A stretch of DNA of 64,000 bases from Pelagibius sp040217155 (GTDB taxonomy: Bacteria > Pseudomonadota > Alphaproteobacteria > Kiloniellales > Kiloniellaceae): the NCBI GenBank assembly GCA_040217155.1, contig JAVJNS010000002.1, positions 62,001 to 126,000 on the forward strand, read 5' to 3'. Below the pieces are notes generated by a model that was not told where the DNA came from, did not search any database, and saw only the letters and a program-made list of their open reading frames with translations. Each line of letters opens with the position of its first letter. The first letter of the stretch is position 1. Below, in pieces: positions 36,974 to 44,806 of this stretch. A program made the translations under genes and the position numbers.

Positions 36974-37639
36974 TCACTTGCGGCTGTTTTCGATCTCTTC
37001 GATGGTGCGGCCGGGCCGGTGGCGGTAGGCCGGCAGCGACCAGTTGCAGGAGATGGCCAGGCCGCGCAGCGTGAAGGTGGCCAGCACGCCCGCCGCGCCG
37101 GCTTCGACCGGCGACAGCGCCAGCGCGCTCAAGACCACGTAGGTGCAGGCGCCGAGCCCCGAGGCGCTGACATAGATTTCGCGGCGCAGGATCACCGAGG
37201 GCTCGTTGCCGACGAGGTCGCGGACGATTCCGCCGACGCAGCCGGTGATGACGCCCATGGCCACCGCCACCAGCGCGCCGGTGCCGCTGTCGAGGCCCTT
37301 GGCGGTGCCGGCGACGGTCACCAGAGCCAGCCCGAGCCCGTCGAACCAGAGCAGCAGCTTGTAGCGCGATTCGACCAGATGCGCGGTGAAATGCACGACA
37401 ATCGCGGTGACGAGGCAGGCGACTATGTAGGTCGGATCGACCATCCAGAACACCGGCAGGTCGAGCAGCAGGTCGCGGACCGTGCCGCCGCCGACCCCGG
37501 TCAGCACCGCCAGCCACATGAAGCCGACGATGTCCAAGCCCTTGCGCGAGGCGACCAGCGCGCCGGACACCGCAAAAACGACGGCCGCGAGAATGTCGAG
37601 CGCGAGGGAGAGATGCGGGGGCGCTTCCAGTTCCAACAT
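36974..37639 (-). CDS. TRIC-type cation channel / UPF0126 membrane protein
   Basis: 221 aa, seven membrane segments. Two repeats of the family motif are seen: VLTGVGGGTVRDLLLDLPVFW and GVITGCVGGIVRDLVGNEPSVIL. This duplicated GGGxxRD motif defines the YicG/YvgT (UPF0126) family, bacterial homologues of trimeric intracellular cation channels; many act as potassium or amino acid permeability factors. No operon partner. Confidence 0.88.
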   Translation of the reverse strand: MLELEAPPHLSLALDILAAVVFAVSGALVASRKGLDIVGFMWLAVLTGVGGGTVRDLLLDLPVFWMVDPTYIVACLVTAIVVHFTAHLVESRYKLLLWFDGLGLALVTVAGTAKGLDSGTGALVAVAMGVITGCVGGIVRDLVGNEPSVILRREIYVSASGLGACTYVVLSALALSPVEAGAAGVLATFTLRGLAISCNWSLPAYRHRPGRTIEEIENSRK

Positions 37640-37714
37640 GGCAAACCTATCCTGTGAGATCCGTCGGCGAGGCGGCGCCGGCCCGTAAGGCGCCGCGAAG
37701 CGGGTTCGCCGCGG

Positions 37715-38548
37715 CTACGACGGATAGCCTAGCAGTTCGAGCGACTTCCTATAATCGGGATTCCGCTCAAAGCGGCGCTGCAGAGCGGGCGCCAGGGGTC
37801 TTCTCGCGGCCGGCGCGATGGCGTCATTTCCGGCGCGGGCGCGCTTGTCACCGGTGATCTTCCGGTAATCCGCCCAACGCTCCCGCCACTCCGGACCGTA
37901 GGGCAAATCGAGCGCCGTACAGATCAGCCGCAGCTTCGCATCCGGATTGACGGTGAAATCCTCGTAGCGGACGAAACCGATCTCCGCCGCCTGCTCGGAG
38001 AACAATCTGAAGCCATGGAGAAAGCGCTCAAGCTGCGGCGTGATGTCATCCGTGAACAGCTTCGACAGCGAGAGCCACTGATCCGCGGGATGGCGGACCG
38101 TGAAGTACCGCAGAATTCGGAACCGATCCCGCAGCACCTCGACGGTCGAGAAATGGAACGGTGGTCTGGCGCGAAAGCTGATGCCGGTGAAATCCACGTT
38201 GTTGTAGTCGCGGACGATCAGGTTCTTGCCCTTCGCCTTGCAGCGCGCGGCGATGAGCAGGATCTCCGCGGCGAAGTCGCTCGGGCGGTCCTTAAACTTG
38301 AAGGCTTCCAGTTCCTCGCCTGTGATCAGGCCGAACCATTGGTGAGCCTGGACCGCCGGAATATGCCTCAAGGCCCTGCGGCCGTTTCTCTTCACCAGGA
38401 TCCTGCCGTAGGGATGGACCTCACTCAACAGGACCGCGTCGTCCATCACGGCGAGGCCCTTGGCGATCAAGGTGCCGCCGGAACGTCCCAGTTGGTGGAG
38501 GACCCTTAAACGCGGCCGCGCGCTTTCTGCATCGTGCATGTCGATCAT
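37715..38548 (-). CDS. Sulfotransferase-like protein
   Basis: 277 aa from ATG 38548 (a second ATG at 38539 is also possible). The 5'-phosphosulfate loop candidate LHQLGRSGGTLIAKGL sits near the N terminus and a 3'-phosphate motif candidate FTVRHPADQWLSLSKLF follows in the middle, the arrangement of PAPS-dependent sulfotransferases. A helical, basic C terminus (RRFERNPDYRKSLELLGYPS) is usual in this family. Acceptor unknown. Confidence 0.7.
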   Translation of the reverse strand: MIDMHDAESARPRLRVLHQLGRSGGTLIAKGLAVMDDAVLLSEVHPYGRILVKRNGRRALRHIPAVQAHQWFGLITGEELEAFKFKDRPSDFAAEILLIAARCKAKGKNLIVRDYNNVDFTGISFRARPPFHFSTVEVLRDRFRILRYFTVRHPADQWLSLSKLFTDDITPQLERFLHGFRLFSEQAAEIGFVRYEDFTVNPDAKLRLICTALDLPYGPEWRERWADYRKITGDKRARAGNDAIAPAARRPLAPALQRRFERNPDYRKSLELLGYPS

Positions 38549-38817
38549 GTCTTGCCGGTCCGAGTGCCGTCGCCGCCGCCGGTGACGAGCCGGCCGTGCC
38601 GCAAATCGGCAGCCGGGCCGGAGGTTCCGCCGCGAGTCCGCGCCAGCGGCCAAGCATGGCCCGCAAGGCGGCGACATGCAATCCGCCGTCTCAGACCTGC
38701 CGGGCGCGGTCGAAGAACCGCCTGCGGCTCGCGGTATGGATGGCCTTTGCCGTGGCCGGGCGGTAGGTTCCAGGCCGCGACGATTGAGACGTCCGACGGC
38801 AAGAGAAGGATATAGCG

Positions 38818-39183
38818 ATGTCGAGCACGGCTTTCAGGTTGCTTCCCGGCGGCGATCCGGCGACCGGAATGGAGCCCTCCAACATAACCTCGCGCGCTGC
38901 CTTTACCAGCGACGACCGCAGCGAGCTGAACCAGACCTTCTTCCAGACGGCGGACGAGTCCATTGTTACCGGGCTGTGGGTCTGCGCGCCCTGCAAGGCG
39001 GAGATTGAAAGCTATCCGGTCCACGAAATGATGACCGTCATTTCGGGGTCGGTGACAGTGACGCCTGAGGAGGGAGAGCCGGAAACGTTCACGTCGGGCG
39101 ATGTGTTCTTTATCGCGAAGGGGACCAAGTGCACATGGCAGATCACCGAAACTCTGCGGAAATTCTACATGATCGCGATGTAA
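38818..39183 (+). CDS. Cupin domain protein
   Basis: 121 aa. Single cupin of the COG3450/EutQ-like type: GLWVCAPCKAEIESYPVHEMMTVISGSVTVTPEEGEP, then the second motif SGDVFFIAKGTKCTWQ. RBS GAGAAGGA precedes the ATG. Probably a small sugar- or metal-binding protein. It lies between the sulfotransferase-like gene and the sulfolactate cluster with no clear operon link. Confidence 0.8.
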   Translation: MSSTAFRLLPGGDPATGMEPSNITSRAAFTSDDRSELNQTFFQTADESIVTGLWVCAPCKAEIESYPVHEMMTVISGSVTVTPEEGEPETFTSGDVFFIAKGTKCTWQITETLRKFYMIAM

Positions 39184-39331
39184 GGCGAAGCCGATCAAGA
39201 TGACCGCCAGGACAGCGAGGCGGGAAGGCCGGAGCCTGACCGGGAAACCTGCCGCCCGCGAAGACCGGCCAAGCGGCGCGCTCTGCCGCGCGGCGTTGGG
39301 CCTCCACTACCTGTTATGGGACAGCGACTGA

Positions 39332-40072
39332 ATGGACTGGACGGCAATCATCTTCGGGGCCATGGCACTCGCCTTCGGGGGCGTCTTGAAGGGCGCGACG
39401 GGCGCGGGAGCGCCGATCCTCGCGGTGCCGATCCTGGCGATGTTCTACGATGTGCCGCTGGCCATAGCGATCTTCACCCTGCCGAATCTGCTGTCGAACA
39501 CCTGGCAGGGGTGGCGTTTTCGCGCGCAGCAGGTGACGCCGATGCTGACCTGGGGCTTTGCCCTGGCCGGCGCGGCTGGCGCCGGCGTCGGCTCGGTGAT
39601 GCTGGTCAACCTGCCCTCCGACGTTCTGCTTTTGGGCGTGGCGGCGGCCGTCTTCCTCTACGTCGGCTTCCGGCTGGCGAAACCGGACTGGGCGCTCGAT
39701 CTCGGCATCGCGACGCGCCTGGCGACGGCGGCGGGCTTCGCCGGCGGGATCCTGCAGGGCGCGGTCGGCCTTTCGGCCCCGGTGTCGATCACCTTCCTCA
39801 ATGCGATACGGATGGAGCGCGGCGCCTTCATCGCCACGATTTCGGTGTTCTTCGTGGCGATGTCCCTCATACAGATCCCGCTGCTCGCCGCCTGGGGCGT
39901 CCTGACGCCGCAGCGCGCGCTGCTCAGCGCCGCGGCGATCCTGCCGCTGGTCGCCGCCATGCCGCTCGGCGCCTACCTCGCACGGCGTCTCTCCAAGGAG
40001 GTCTTCGACCGGGTGATCCTGGTGCTGCTGGCGCTGATCGCCGCGCGCCTCGTCTTCAACGCGGTCCTGTAG
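39332..40072 (+). CDS. TauE/SafE family sulfite (or sulfonate) exporter
   Basis: 246 aa with about eight membrane segments. The family features GGVLKGATGAGAPILAVPILAMFY near the N terminus and FAGGILQGAVGLSAPVSITFL in the second half are present. TauE/SafE proteins export sulfite or sulfoacetate from cells that degrade sulfonates. It ends 2 bp before the convergent suyR gene and lies beside the sulfo-lyase genes, so removal of the sulfite they release is its likely task. No clear ribosome binding site is visible ahead of the ATG. Confidence 0.88.
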   Translation: MDWTAIIFGAMALAFGGVLKGATGAGAPILAVPILAMFYDVPLAIAIFTLPNLLSNTWQGWRFRAQQVTPMLTWGFALAGAAGAGVGSVMLVNLPSDVLLLGVAAAVFLYVGFRLAKPDWALDLGIATRLATAAGFAGGILQGAVGLSAPVSITFLNAIRMERGAFIATISVFFVAMSLIQIPLLAAWGVLTPQRALLSAAAILPLVAAMPLGAYLARRLSKEVFDRVILVLLALIAARLVFNAVL

Positions 40073-40074
40073 GT

Positions 40075-40806
40075 TCAAGCCAGCGTCACGCTGTAGACCT
40101 GGTCCCGGGTGTCGCAGAGGGAGGTGCGCCACTCGACCGGCCGGCCGCTCAAGGCCAGGGCGGTGCGGTCGATGGCGAGCAGCGGCGCGTCGCGCTCGAG
40201 GTTCAGGTGCCTGGCCGCCTCGGCACCGGCCTTCACGGCGGAGAGGTTCTCTTCGGCGCGGCCGACCGTGATGCCATAATCGCGGGCAAAGAGCGTGTAA
40301 AGCGTGTTCGGCAGGTCGCCGATCTCGTGCAGGCCGGGAAAGAGCGCCGCCGGCAGGACGATACGCTCGAAGATCGCCGGCCGTCCGGCGAAGCTGCGCA
40401 CGCGGGTGATGCGGGTGACCTCCTCGGAAGCCTTCAGCGCCAGGCGCGCGGCCTCGGCCGCTTTGGCCGGGCCCTTGGTACGGCGCAGCACCCGGCTTTC
40501 GGGCACCAGGGGGCGGCCGCGCCGGTCGGTCAGCTTGAAGAAGTGGAAGAGGGCGTGTTCCTGGTCGTGCTCGGCGACATAGGTGCCGCGGCCCTGGCGG
40601 CGCACCAGCAGGTTGCCGGCGGTCATCTCGTCGAGCGCCTTTCTGACCGTGCCCTGGCTGACGCCGAGCTGCTCGGCCAGCTGCATCTCGCTGGGCAGCA
40701 GGTCGCCGGGCCGCCAATAGCCGCCGATCAGCCGCTCGATGAGCAGATCCTTGACCTGCTGATAGAGCGGCTTGAAGCCGGGAAGCGCCGAAAGCTGCTG
40801 CGCCAT
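40075..40806 (-). CDS. suyR: GntR (HutC) family regulator of sulfolactate genes
   Basis: 243 aa from ATG 40806. A winged helix (PLYQQVKDLLIERLIGGYWR, LAEQLGVSQGTVRKALDEM) is followed by a UTRA ligand-binding domain (about 95-240). The HutC-type layout and the position next to suyAB match SuyR of known sulfolactate clusters. It is divergent from suyA, and the shared promoter holds a 16-bp palindrome it probably binds. The same frame continues upstream past 40806, but those residues do not look coding. Confidence 0.85.
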   Translation of the reverse strand: MAQQLSALPGFKPLYQQVKDLLIERLIGGYWRPGDLLPSEMQLAEQLGVSQGTVRKALDEMTAGNLLVRRQGRGTYVAEHDQEHALFHFFKLTDRRGRPLVPESRVLRRTKGPAKAAEAARLALKASEEVTRITRVRSFAGRPAIFERIVLPAALFPGLHEIGDLPNTLYTLFARDYGITVGRAEENLSAVKAGAEAARHLNLERDAPLLAIDRTALALSGRPVEWRTSLCDTRDQVYSVTLA

Positions 40807-40834
40807 TTCTGGGATCCCTCGGGGAGATTTTTCT

Positions 40835-40850
40835 TGTCTTATATAAGACA
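40835..40850. promoter_or_regulatory. Perfect 16-bp palindrome, candidate SuyR operator
   Basis: TGTCTTATATAAGACA is self-complementary throughout and lies 29 bp upstream of the suyR start and 133 bp upstream of suyA, in the divergent promoter. Its TAT-ATA core overlaps what could be the -10 elements. HutC-type GntR proteins bind short palindromes of this kind, commonly in their own promoters. Confidence 0.65.
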
Positions 40851-40983
40851 TAACATATAGTTTCGGATCCTTGAACAAGAGATCGCGGAAGCCTCCGCCA
40901 GCCGCCCGCGCCGGGCGGAGAGGAGAGGAGAAGGCGCCCGGACAGCGGGCGCTCCTCCGCGCAGTAAGGGAGAACATCCGAAG

Positions 40984-41271
40984 ATGTCGGCACCTGATTT
41001 CATCGTGCACGATGCCAAGGACACGGTCGGCGTGATCGTGAAGGAAGGCATCGCGGCCCACAGCAAGCTCACCGGCTGGGTCATGGAGGACGATTCCCAG
41101 GTCGAGGTGGAATGCATCGACGCCATTCCGCTCGGCCACAAGATCGCCCTGGGGGAAATCGCCACAGGCGATACCATCCTCAAATACGGCCACGACATCG
41201 GCAAAGCCGTGGCGCAGATCGCCAAGGGCGGCCATGTCCATACCCAGAACGTCAAGACCAAGAGGTGGTGA
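40984..41271 (+). CDS. suyA: (2R)-sulfolactate sulfo-lyase subunit alpha
   Basis: 95 aa, a single SAF/UxaA N-terminal domain: APDFIVHDAKDTVGVIVKEG, then VECIDAIPLGHKIALGEIATGDTILKYG. In uronate dehydratases this domain is fused to the large one; the separate small subunit is the SuyA arrangement. With SuyB it cleaves 3-sulfolactate to pyruvate and sulfite. It precedes suyB by one base, so the two are co-translated. Confidence 0.87.
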   Translation: MSAPDFIVHDAKDTVGVIVKEGIAAHSKLTGWVMEDDSQVEVECIDAIPLGHKIALGEIATGDTILKYGHDIGKAVAQIAKGGHVHTQNVKTKRW

Positions 41272-41272
41272 G

Positions 41273-42442
41273 ATGAGCGCGCAGAAAATCCTCGGCTACC
41301 GCCGCGAGAACGGCCGCGTCGGCGTCCGCAACCATGTCGTCATCCTGCCCCTGGACGACCTTTCCAATGCCGCCTGCGAGAAGGTGGCCAGCAACATCGA
41401 CGGCTGCCTCGCCCTGCCGCACCACTACGGGCGTCTGCAGTTCGGCGAAGACCTGGAGCTTCACTTCCGCACCCTGATCGGCACCGGCAGAAACCCCAAC
41501 GTCGCCGCGGTCATCGTCATCGGCATCGAGCCGCAATGGACCGGCCGCGTCGTCGACGGCATCGCCAAGACCGGCAAGCCGGTCGAGGGCTTCGCCATCG
41601 AGGGCCACGGCGAGATCAAGATCGTCGCCGACGCCTCACGCAAGGCCAAGGAGTTCGTGCAGGCGGCGACCGAGCTGCAGCGCGAGCCCTGCGACCTCAA
41701 CGAGCTCTGGGTCTCGACCAAGTGCGGCGAGTCCGATACGACCTCCGGCCTGGCGTCCAACCCGACCGTCGGCAACTTCATCGACAAGTTCGACGAGATC
41801 GGCGCCACCACCTGCTTCGGTGAGACCTCGGAGCTGACCGGCGCCGAGCAGATCTGCGCGACCCGGGCCTCGACCAAGGAAGTGGCCGACAAGTTCATGA
41901 AGACCTGGCAGGCCTACATGGACGAGGTCATCGAGCCGCACAAGACCAGCGATCTCTCCGACAGCCAGCCGACCAAGGGCAACATCGCCGGCGGCCTCAC
42001 CACCATCGAGGAGAAGGCTTTCGGCAACCTCCAGAAGATCGGCAAGAAGACCAAGTTCATCGACGTGCTGCAGCCGGCGGAAGCGCCGAGCAAGGGCCCC
42101 GGCCTTTACTTCATGGACTCCTCGTCGGCGGCGGCCGAATGCGTGACCCTGCAGGCCGCGGCCGGCTTCGTGGTGCATCTCTTTCCGACCGGGCAGGGCA
42201 ACATCATCGGCAATCCCATCGAGCCGGTGATCAAGCTGACCGCCAACCCCAAGACGGCGCGCGAGATGGGCGAGCACGTCGACCTCGACGTCTCCGGCAT
42301 CCTGCGCGGCGAGATGAACATGGATCAGGCGGGCGATGCGTTGATCGACATCACGCTGCGGACCTGCAACGGCCGGCTGACGGCGGCGGAGGCGTTGAAA
42401 CACCGCGAGTTCGTGATGACCAAGCTGTACCGCAGCGCCTGA
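41273..42442 (+). CDS. suyB: (2R)-sulfolactate sulfo-lyase subunit beta
   Basis: 389 aa from ATG 41273, separated from the suyA stop by one base. UxaA-type large domain: KILGYRRENGRVGVRNHVVI, GIEPQWTGRVVDGIAKTGKP, ELWVSTKCGESDTTSGLASNP (Cys ligand of the iron centre) and FLxPTGQGN-like LFPTGQGNIIGNPIEPVIKL. The family includes altronate and galactarate dehydratase; the split alpha/beta form and the slcC, comC and TauE neighbours identify this as the sulfo-lyase with good confidence. Confidence 0.87.
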   Translation: MSAQKILGYRRENGRVGVRNHVVILPLDDLSNAACEKVASNIDGCLALPHHYGRLQFGEDLELHFRTLIGTGRNPNVAAVIVIGIEPQWTGRVVDGIAKTGKPVEGFAIEGHGEIKIVADASRKAKEFVQAATELQREPCDLNELWVSTKCGESDTTSGLASNPTVGNFIDKFDEIGATTCFGETSELTGAEQICATRASTKEVADKFMKTWQAYMDEVIEPHKTSDLSDSQPTKGNIAGGLTTIEEKAFGNLQKIGKKTKFIDVLQPAEAPSKGPGLYFMDSSSAAAECVTLQAAAGFVVHLFPTGQGNIIGNPIEPVIKLTANPKTAREMGEHVDLDVSGILRGEMNMDQAGDALIDITLRTCNGRLTAAEALKHREFVMTKLYRSA

Positions 42443-42545
42443 GGGTCGCGTCGCCCCTGTCACCTTTTCCGCCGTCATCCCAGCTTGGCCCCGGAACGAC
42501 GGCAGGGAAGTGGCTAGGAATGCCTGGATGAAGGGAGAGGCCGGC

Positions 42546-43481
42546 TTGCCCGACATCGTAATTGCCGAGTTCATGGACGAGGCCGCCGTCGACGGCTTGC
42601 GCTGTGATTTCGACGTGCTCTACGCCCCGGGCCTGGTGGACAGTCCCGAGGCTCTGAAGGACGCCGTCCAGGCGGCGCGCGCGCTGATCGTGCGCAACCG
42701 CACCCAGGTCACCGCCGAACTGCTGGAAACGGCGCCGCGCCTGATCGCCGTCGGGCGCCTCGGGGTGGGGCTCGACAACATCGACCTGGAAGCCTGCGCG
42801 GCACGCGGCGTCGCGGTCTTTCCGGCGACCGGAGCGAACGACCGCGCGGTGGCGGAGTACGTCGTCGCCACGACCCTGCTGCTGCTGCGCGGCGCCTATC
42901 TTGCCCAGGACGAGATGCTGGCCGGGGCCTGGCCGCGCCAGGCGCTGATGGGCGGCGAGGCGGCGGGCAAGACCCTCGGCCTGGTCGGCTTCGGCGCCAT
43001 CGCCCGCCAGGTCGCCGTCCGCGCGCAGGCGCTGGGCATGTCGGTGGCGGCGGTGGATCCCTTCGTCGCGGCGGGGGATCCGGCCTGGCGGGGAATCGCG
43101 CGCCGGGACTCGCTGGATGAACTGCTTTCGGCCGCCGACGCCCTCAGCCTGCATGTGCCCTTGACGGAAACCACCCGCGGCTTGATCGACGCCGCCGCCC
43201 TGGCGCGCCTGCGCCCGGGCGCGGTGCTGATCAATACCGCGCGCGGCGGTATCGTCGACGAAGCGGCGCTGGCCGAGAGCCTGCGCCGCGGCCATCTTGG
43301 CGGCGCGGCATTGGACGTCTTCACGACGGAGCCGCTGGGCGCCGCCGACGCCGCCAAGTTCGCGGGACTTGGCAACCTGATCCTGACGCCGCACATCGCC
43401 GGCGTCACGGTGGAATCGAATGTACGGGTCAGCGCCGTCACCGCCCGCCAGGTGCGCGCCGCCCTGGAGGAGCAAGCATGA
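42546..43481 (+). CDS. slcC: (S)-sulfolactate dehydrogenase (D-isomer-specific 2-hydroxyacid dehydrogenase)
   Basis: 311 aa from TTG 42546, chosen because AAGGGAGAGG lies directly upstream and the family opening IVIAEFMDE follows; ATG 42528 and an earlier ATG at 42510 would place that site inside the gene. NAD-binding GLVGFGAIARQVAVRAQALG, catalytic Arg in NTARGGIVDEAAL, Glu in DVFTTEPLG and His in LTPHIAGVT. Acts with comC to interconvert the two sulfolactate enantiomers through sulfopyruvate, so that only the (R) form reaches SuyAB. Confidence 0.87.
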   Translation: MPDIVIAEFMDEAAVDGLRCDFDVLYAPGLVDSPEALKDAVQAARALIVRNRTQVTAELLETAPRLIAVGRLGVGLDNIDLEACAARGVAVFPATGANDRAVAEYVVATTLLLLRGAYLAQDEMLAGAWPRQALMGGEAAGKTLGLVGFGAIARQVAVRAQALGMSVAAVDPFVAAGDPAWRGIARRDSLDELLSAADALSLHVPLTETTRGLIDAAALARLRPGAVLINTARGGIVDEAALAESLRRGHLGGAALDVFTTEPLGAADAAKFAGLGNLILTPHIAGVTVESNVRVSAVTARQVRAALEEQA

Positions 43482-44488
43482 CCGTAAACAGCGAACGCCT
43501 GAGCCTGGAAGCCGCCCACGAGTTGGTCGCGCAAAGCCTGATGGCGGCCGGCACCTCGGTGTTGAACGCCGAGTCCGTGGCCGCCGCCCTGGTGGCGGCG
43601 GAGGCCGACGGCCAGCGCGGCCACGGGCTGTCGCGCGTCGCCGCCTATGCCGGGCAGGTGCGCAGCGGCAAGGTCGACGGCAAGGCGGAGCCGGAGGTCG
43701 AGTGGGTCTCCGACTGCGCGATACGCCTCGATGCCGGCAGCGGCTTCGCTTTTCCGGCCCTCGACCTGGCGCGGGCCGGCCTGGCGGAGATGACCCGCAG
43801 CACCTGCATCGCCGTGGCGGGCGTGCATCATTCGCATCACTTCGGCCAGGCCGGCTATCACGTGGAGCGCCTGGCCGAGCGCGGCCTGGTCGCCCTGATG
43901 GTCGGCAACTCGCCCCAGGCCATGGCGCCCTGGGGGGGCAGCCGCGGCGTCTTCGGCACCAACCCCATCGCTTTCGCGGCGCCGCGCGAGGCCGGCGCGC
44001 CGCTGGTCATCGACCTGTCGCTCTCCAAGGCGGCGCGCGGCAAGGTCATGGCCGCGGCCAAGTCCGGGGAGTCGATCCCGGAGGGCTGGGCGCTCGACCC
44101 GCAGGGCCGGCCGACCACCGATCCGCAAGCCGCCCTCGACGGCACCATGATCCCCATGGGCGATGCCAAGGGCGCGGCGCTGGCGATGATGGTGGAGATT
44201 CTCTCGGCCAGCCTGATCGGCGCCAACTTCGCCTTCGAGGCCAGTTCGTTCTTCACCGCCGAAGGACCGGCGCCGGGCGTCGGCCAGTTCCTGCTGGCGA
44301 TCGACCCGCAGCCGCTGTCCGGCGGCACCTTCGCCGCGCGTCTTGAAATGCTGATCGCGGCCATCGAGGAGCAGGAAGGCGCGCGCCTGCCGGGTAGCCG
44401 GCGGCTCGCGAGCAGAGCCGCCGCCGCGCGCGACGGTATCGATGTCCCCGCCGGACTGCTGGCGGAAATTCGCTCTTTGGCCGGCTAG
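43478..44488 (+). CDS. comC: (R)-sulfolactate dehydrogenase (Ldh_2 malate/lactate dehydrogenase fold)
   Basis: 336 aa; start overlaps the slcC stop (ATGA). Ldh_2 family features: EADGQRGHGLSRVAAYAGQV, the His-rich catalytic segment AGVHHSHHFGQAGYHVE, GVFGTNPIAFAAPR and the GDAKGAALAMMVEIL stretch. ComC/SuyC-type enzymes reduce sulfopyruvate to (R)-sulfolactate. Last gene of the suyAB-slcC-comC operon. The family also contains malate and ureidoglycolate dehydrogenases; operon context decides the call. Confidence 0.87.
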   Translation: MTVNSERLSLEAAHELVAQSLMAAGTSVLNAESVAAALVAAEADGQRGHGLSRVAAYAGQVRSGKVDGKAEPEVEWVSDCAIRLDAGSGFAFPALDLARAGLAEMTRSTCIAVAGVHHSHHFGQAGYHVERLAERGLVALMVGNSPQAMAPWGGSRGVFGTNPIAFAAPREAGAPLVIDLSLSKAARGKVMAAAKSGESIPEGWALDPQGRPTTDPQAALDGTMIPMGDAKGAALAMMVEILSASLIGANFAFEASSFFTAEGPAPGVGQFLLAIDPQPLSGGTFAARLEMLIAAIEEQEGARLPGSRRLASRAAAARDGIDVPAGLLAEIRSLAG

Positions 44489-44806
44489 AAAATTTTCCTG
44501 AAGGCGGTGCCGGGCGGTAACATTAAGTCGGTGAATTTACTTAATACTTTACCGAAGCTACCTAGAAATACCCGGCATGCCATCTAATCAACTTGTTGAA
44601 ATCTTAGGGGCGAGCCGTGCTATTCTTTGAGTTGCAGGGCGGCCCCGGAGGTGCCGCAAGGTCTCCTTCGGGGGGAGGGGCGCTGTTGGGCCTGCCGGCG
44701 ACGTAGGCCGGCCGCAGCACACCATGAGAGAGACCTTTGCCGAGAAGCAAGACGGCTTTCCCGGCTGCCTGCGCTAGCCTTTGGCTGGTAAGGGAGCCGA
44801 CTGTCC
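44489..44806. other. Intergenic promoter region, 318 bp
   Basis: AT-rich compared with its surroundings. A candidate sigma-70-like promoter is TTGAAA (44596-44601) with TATTCT (44621-44626), spacer 19 bp, oriented toward the CHASE2 kinase. The 44640-44720 segment is GC-rich and could be a structured leader. The AAGGGAG ahead of ATG 44807 is the ribosome binding site. No gene seen. Confidence 0.4.

Noticed and set aside
42510..42546. ATG 42510 or 42528 as the slcC start
   Set aside because: The AAGGGAGAGG ribosome binding site lies downstream of both and directly before TTG 42546.
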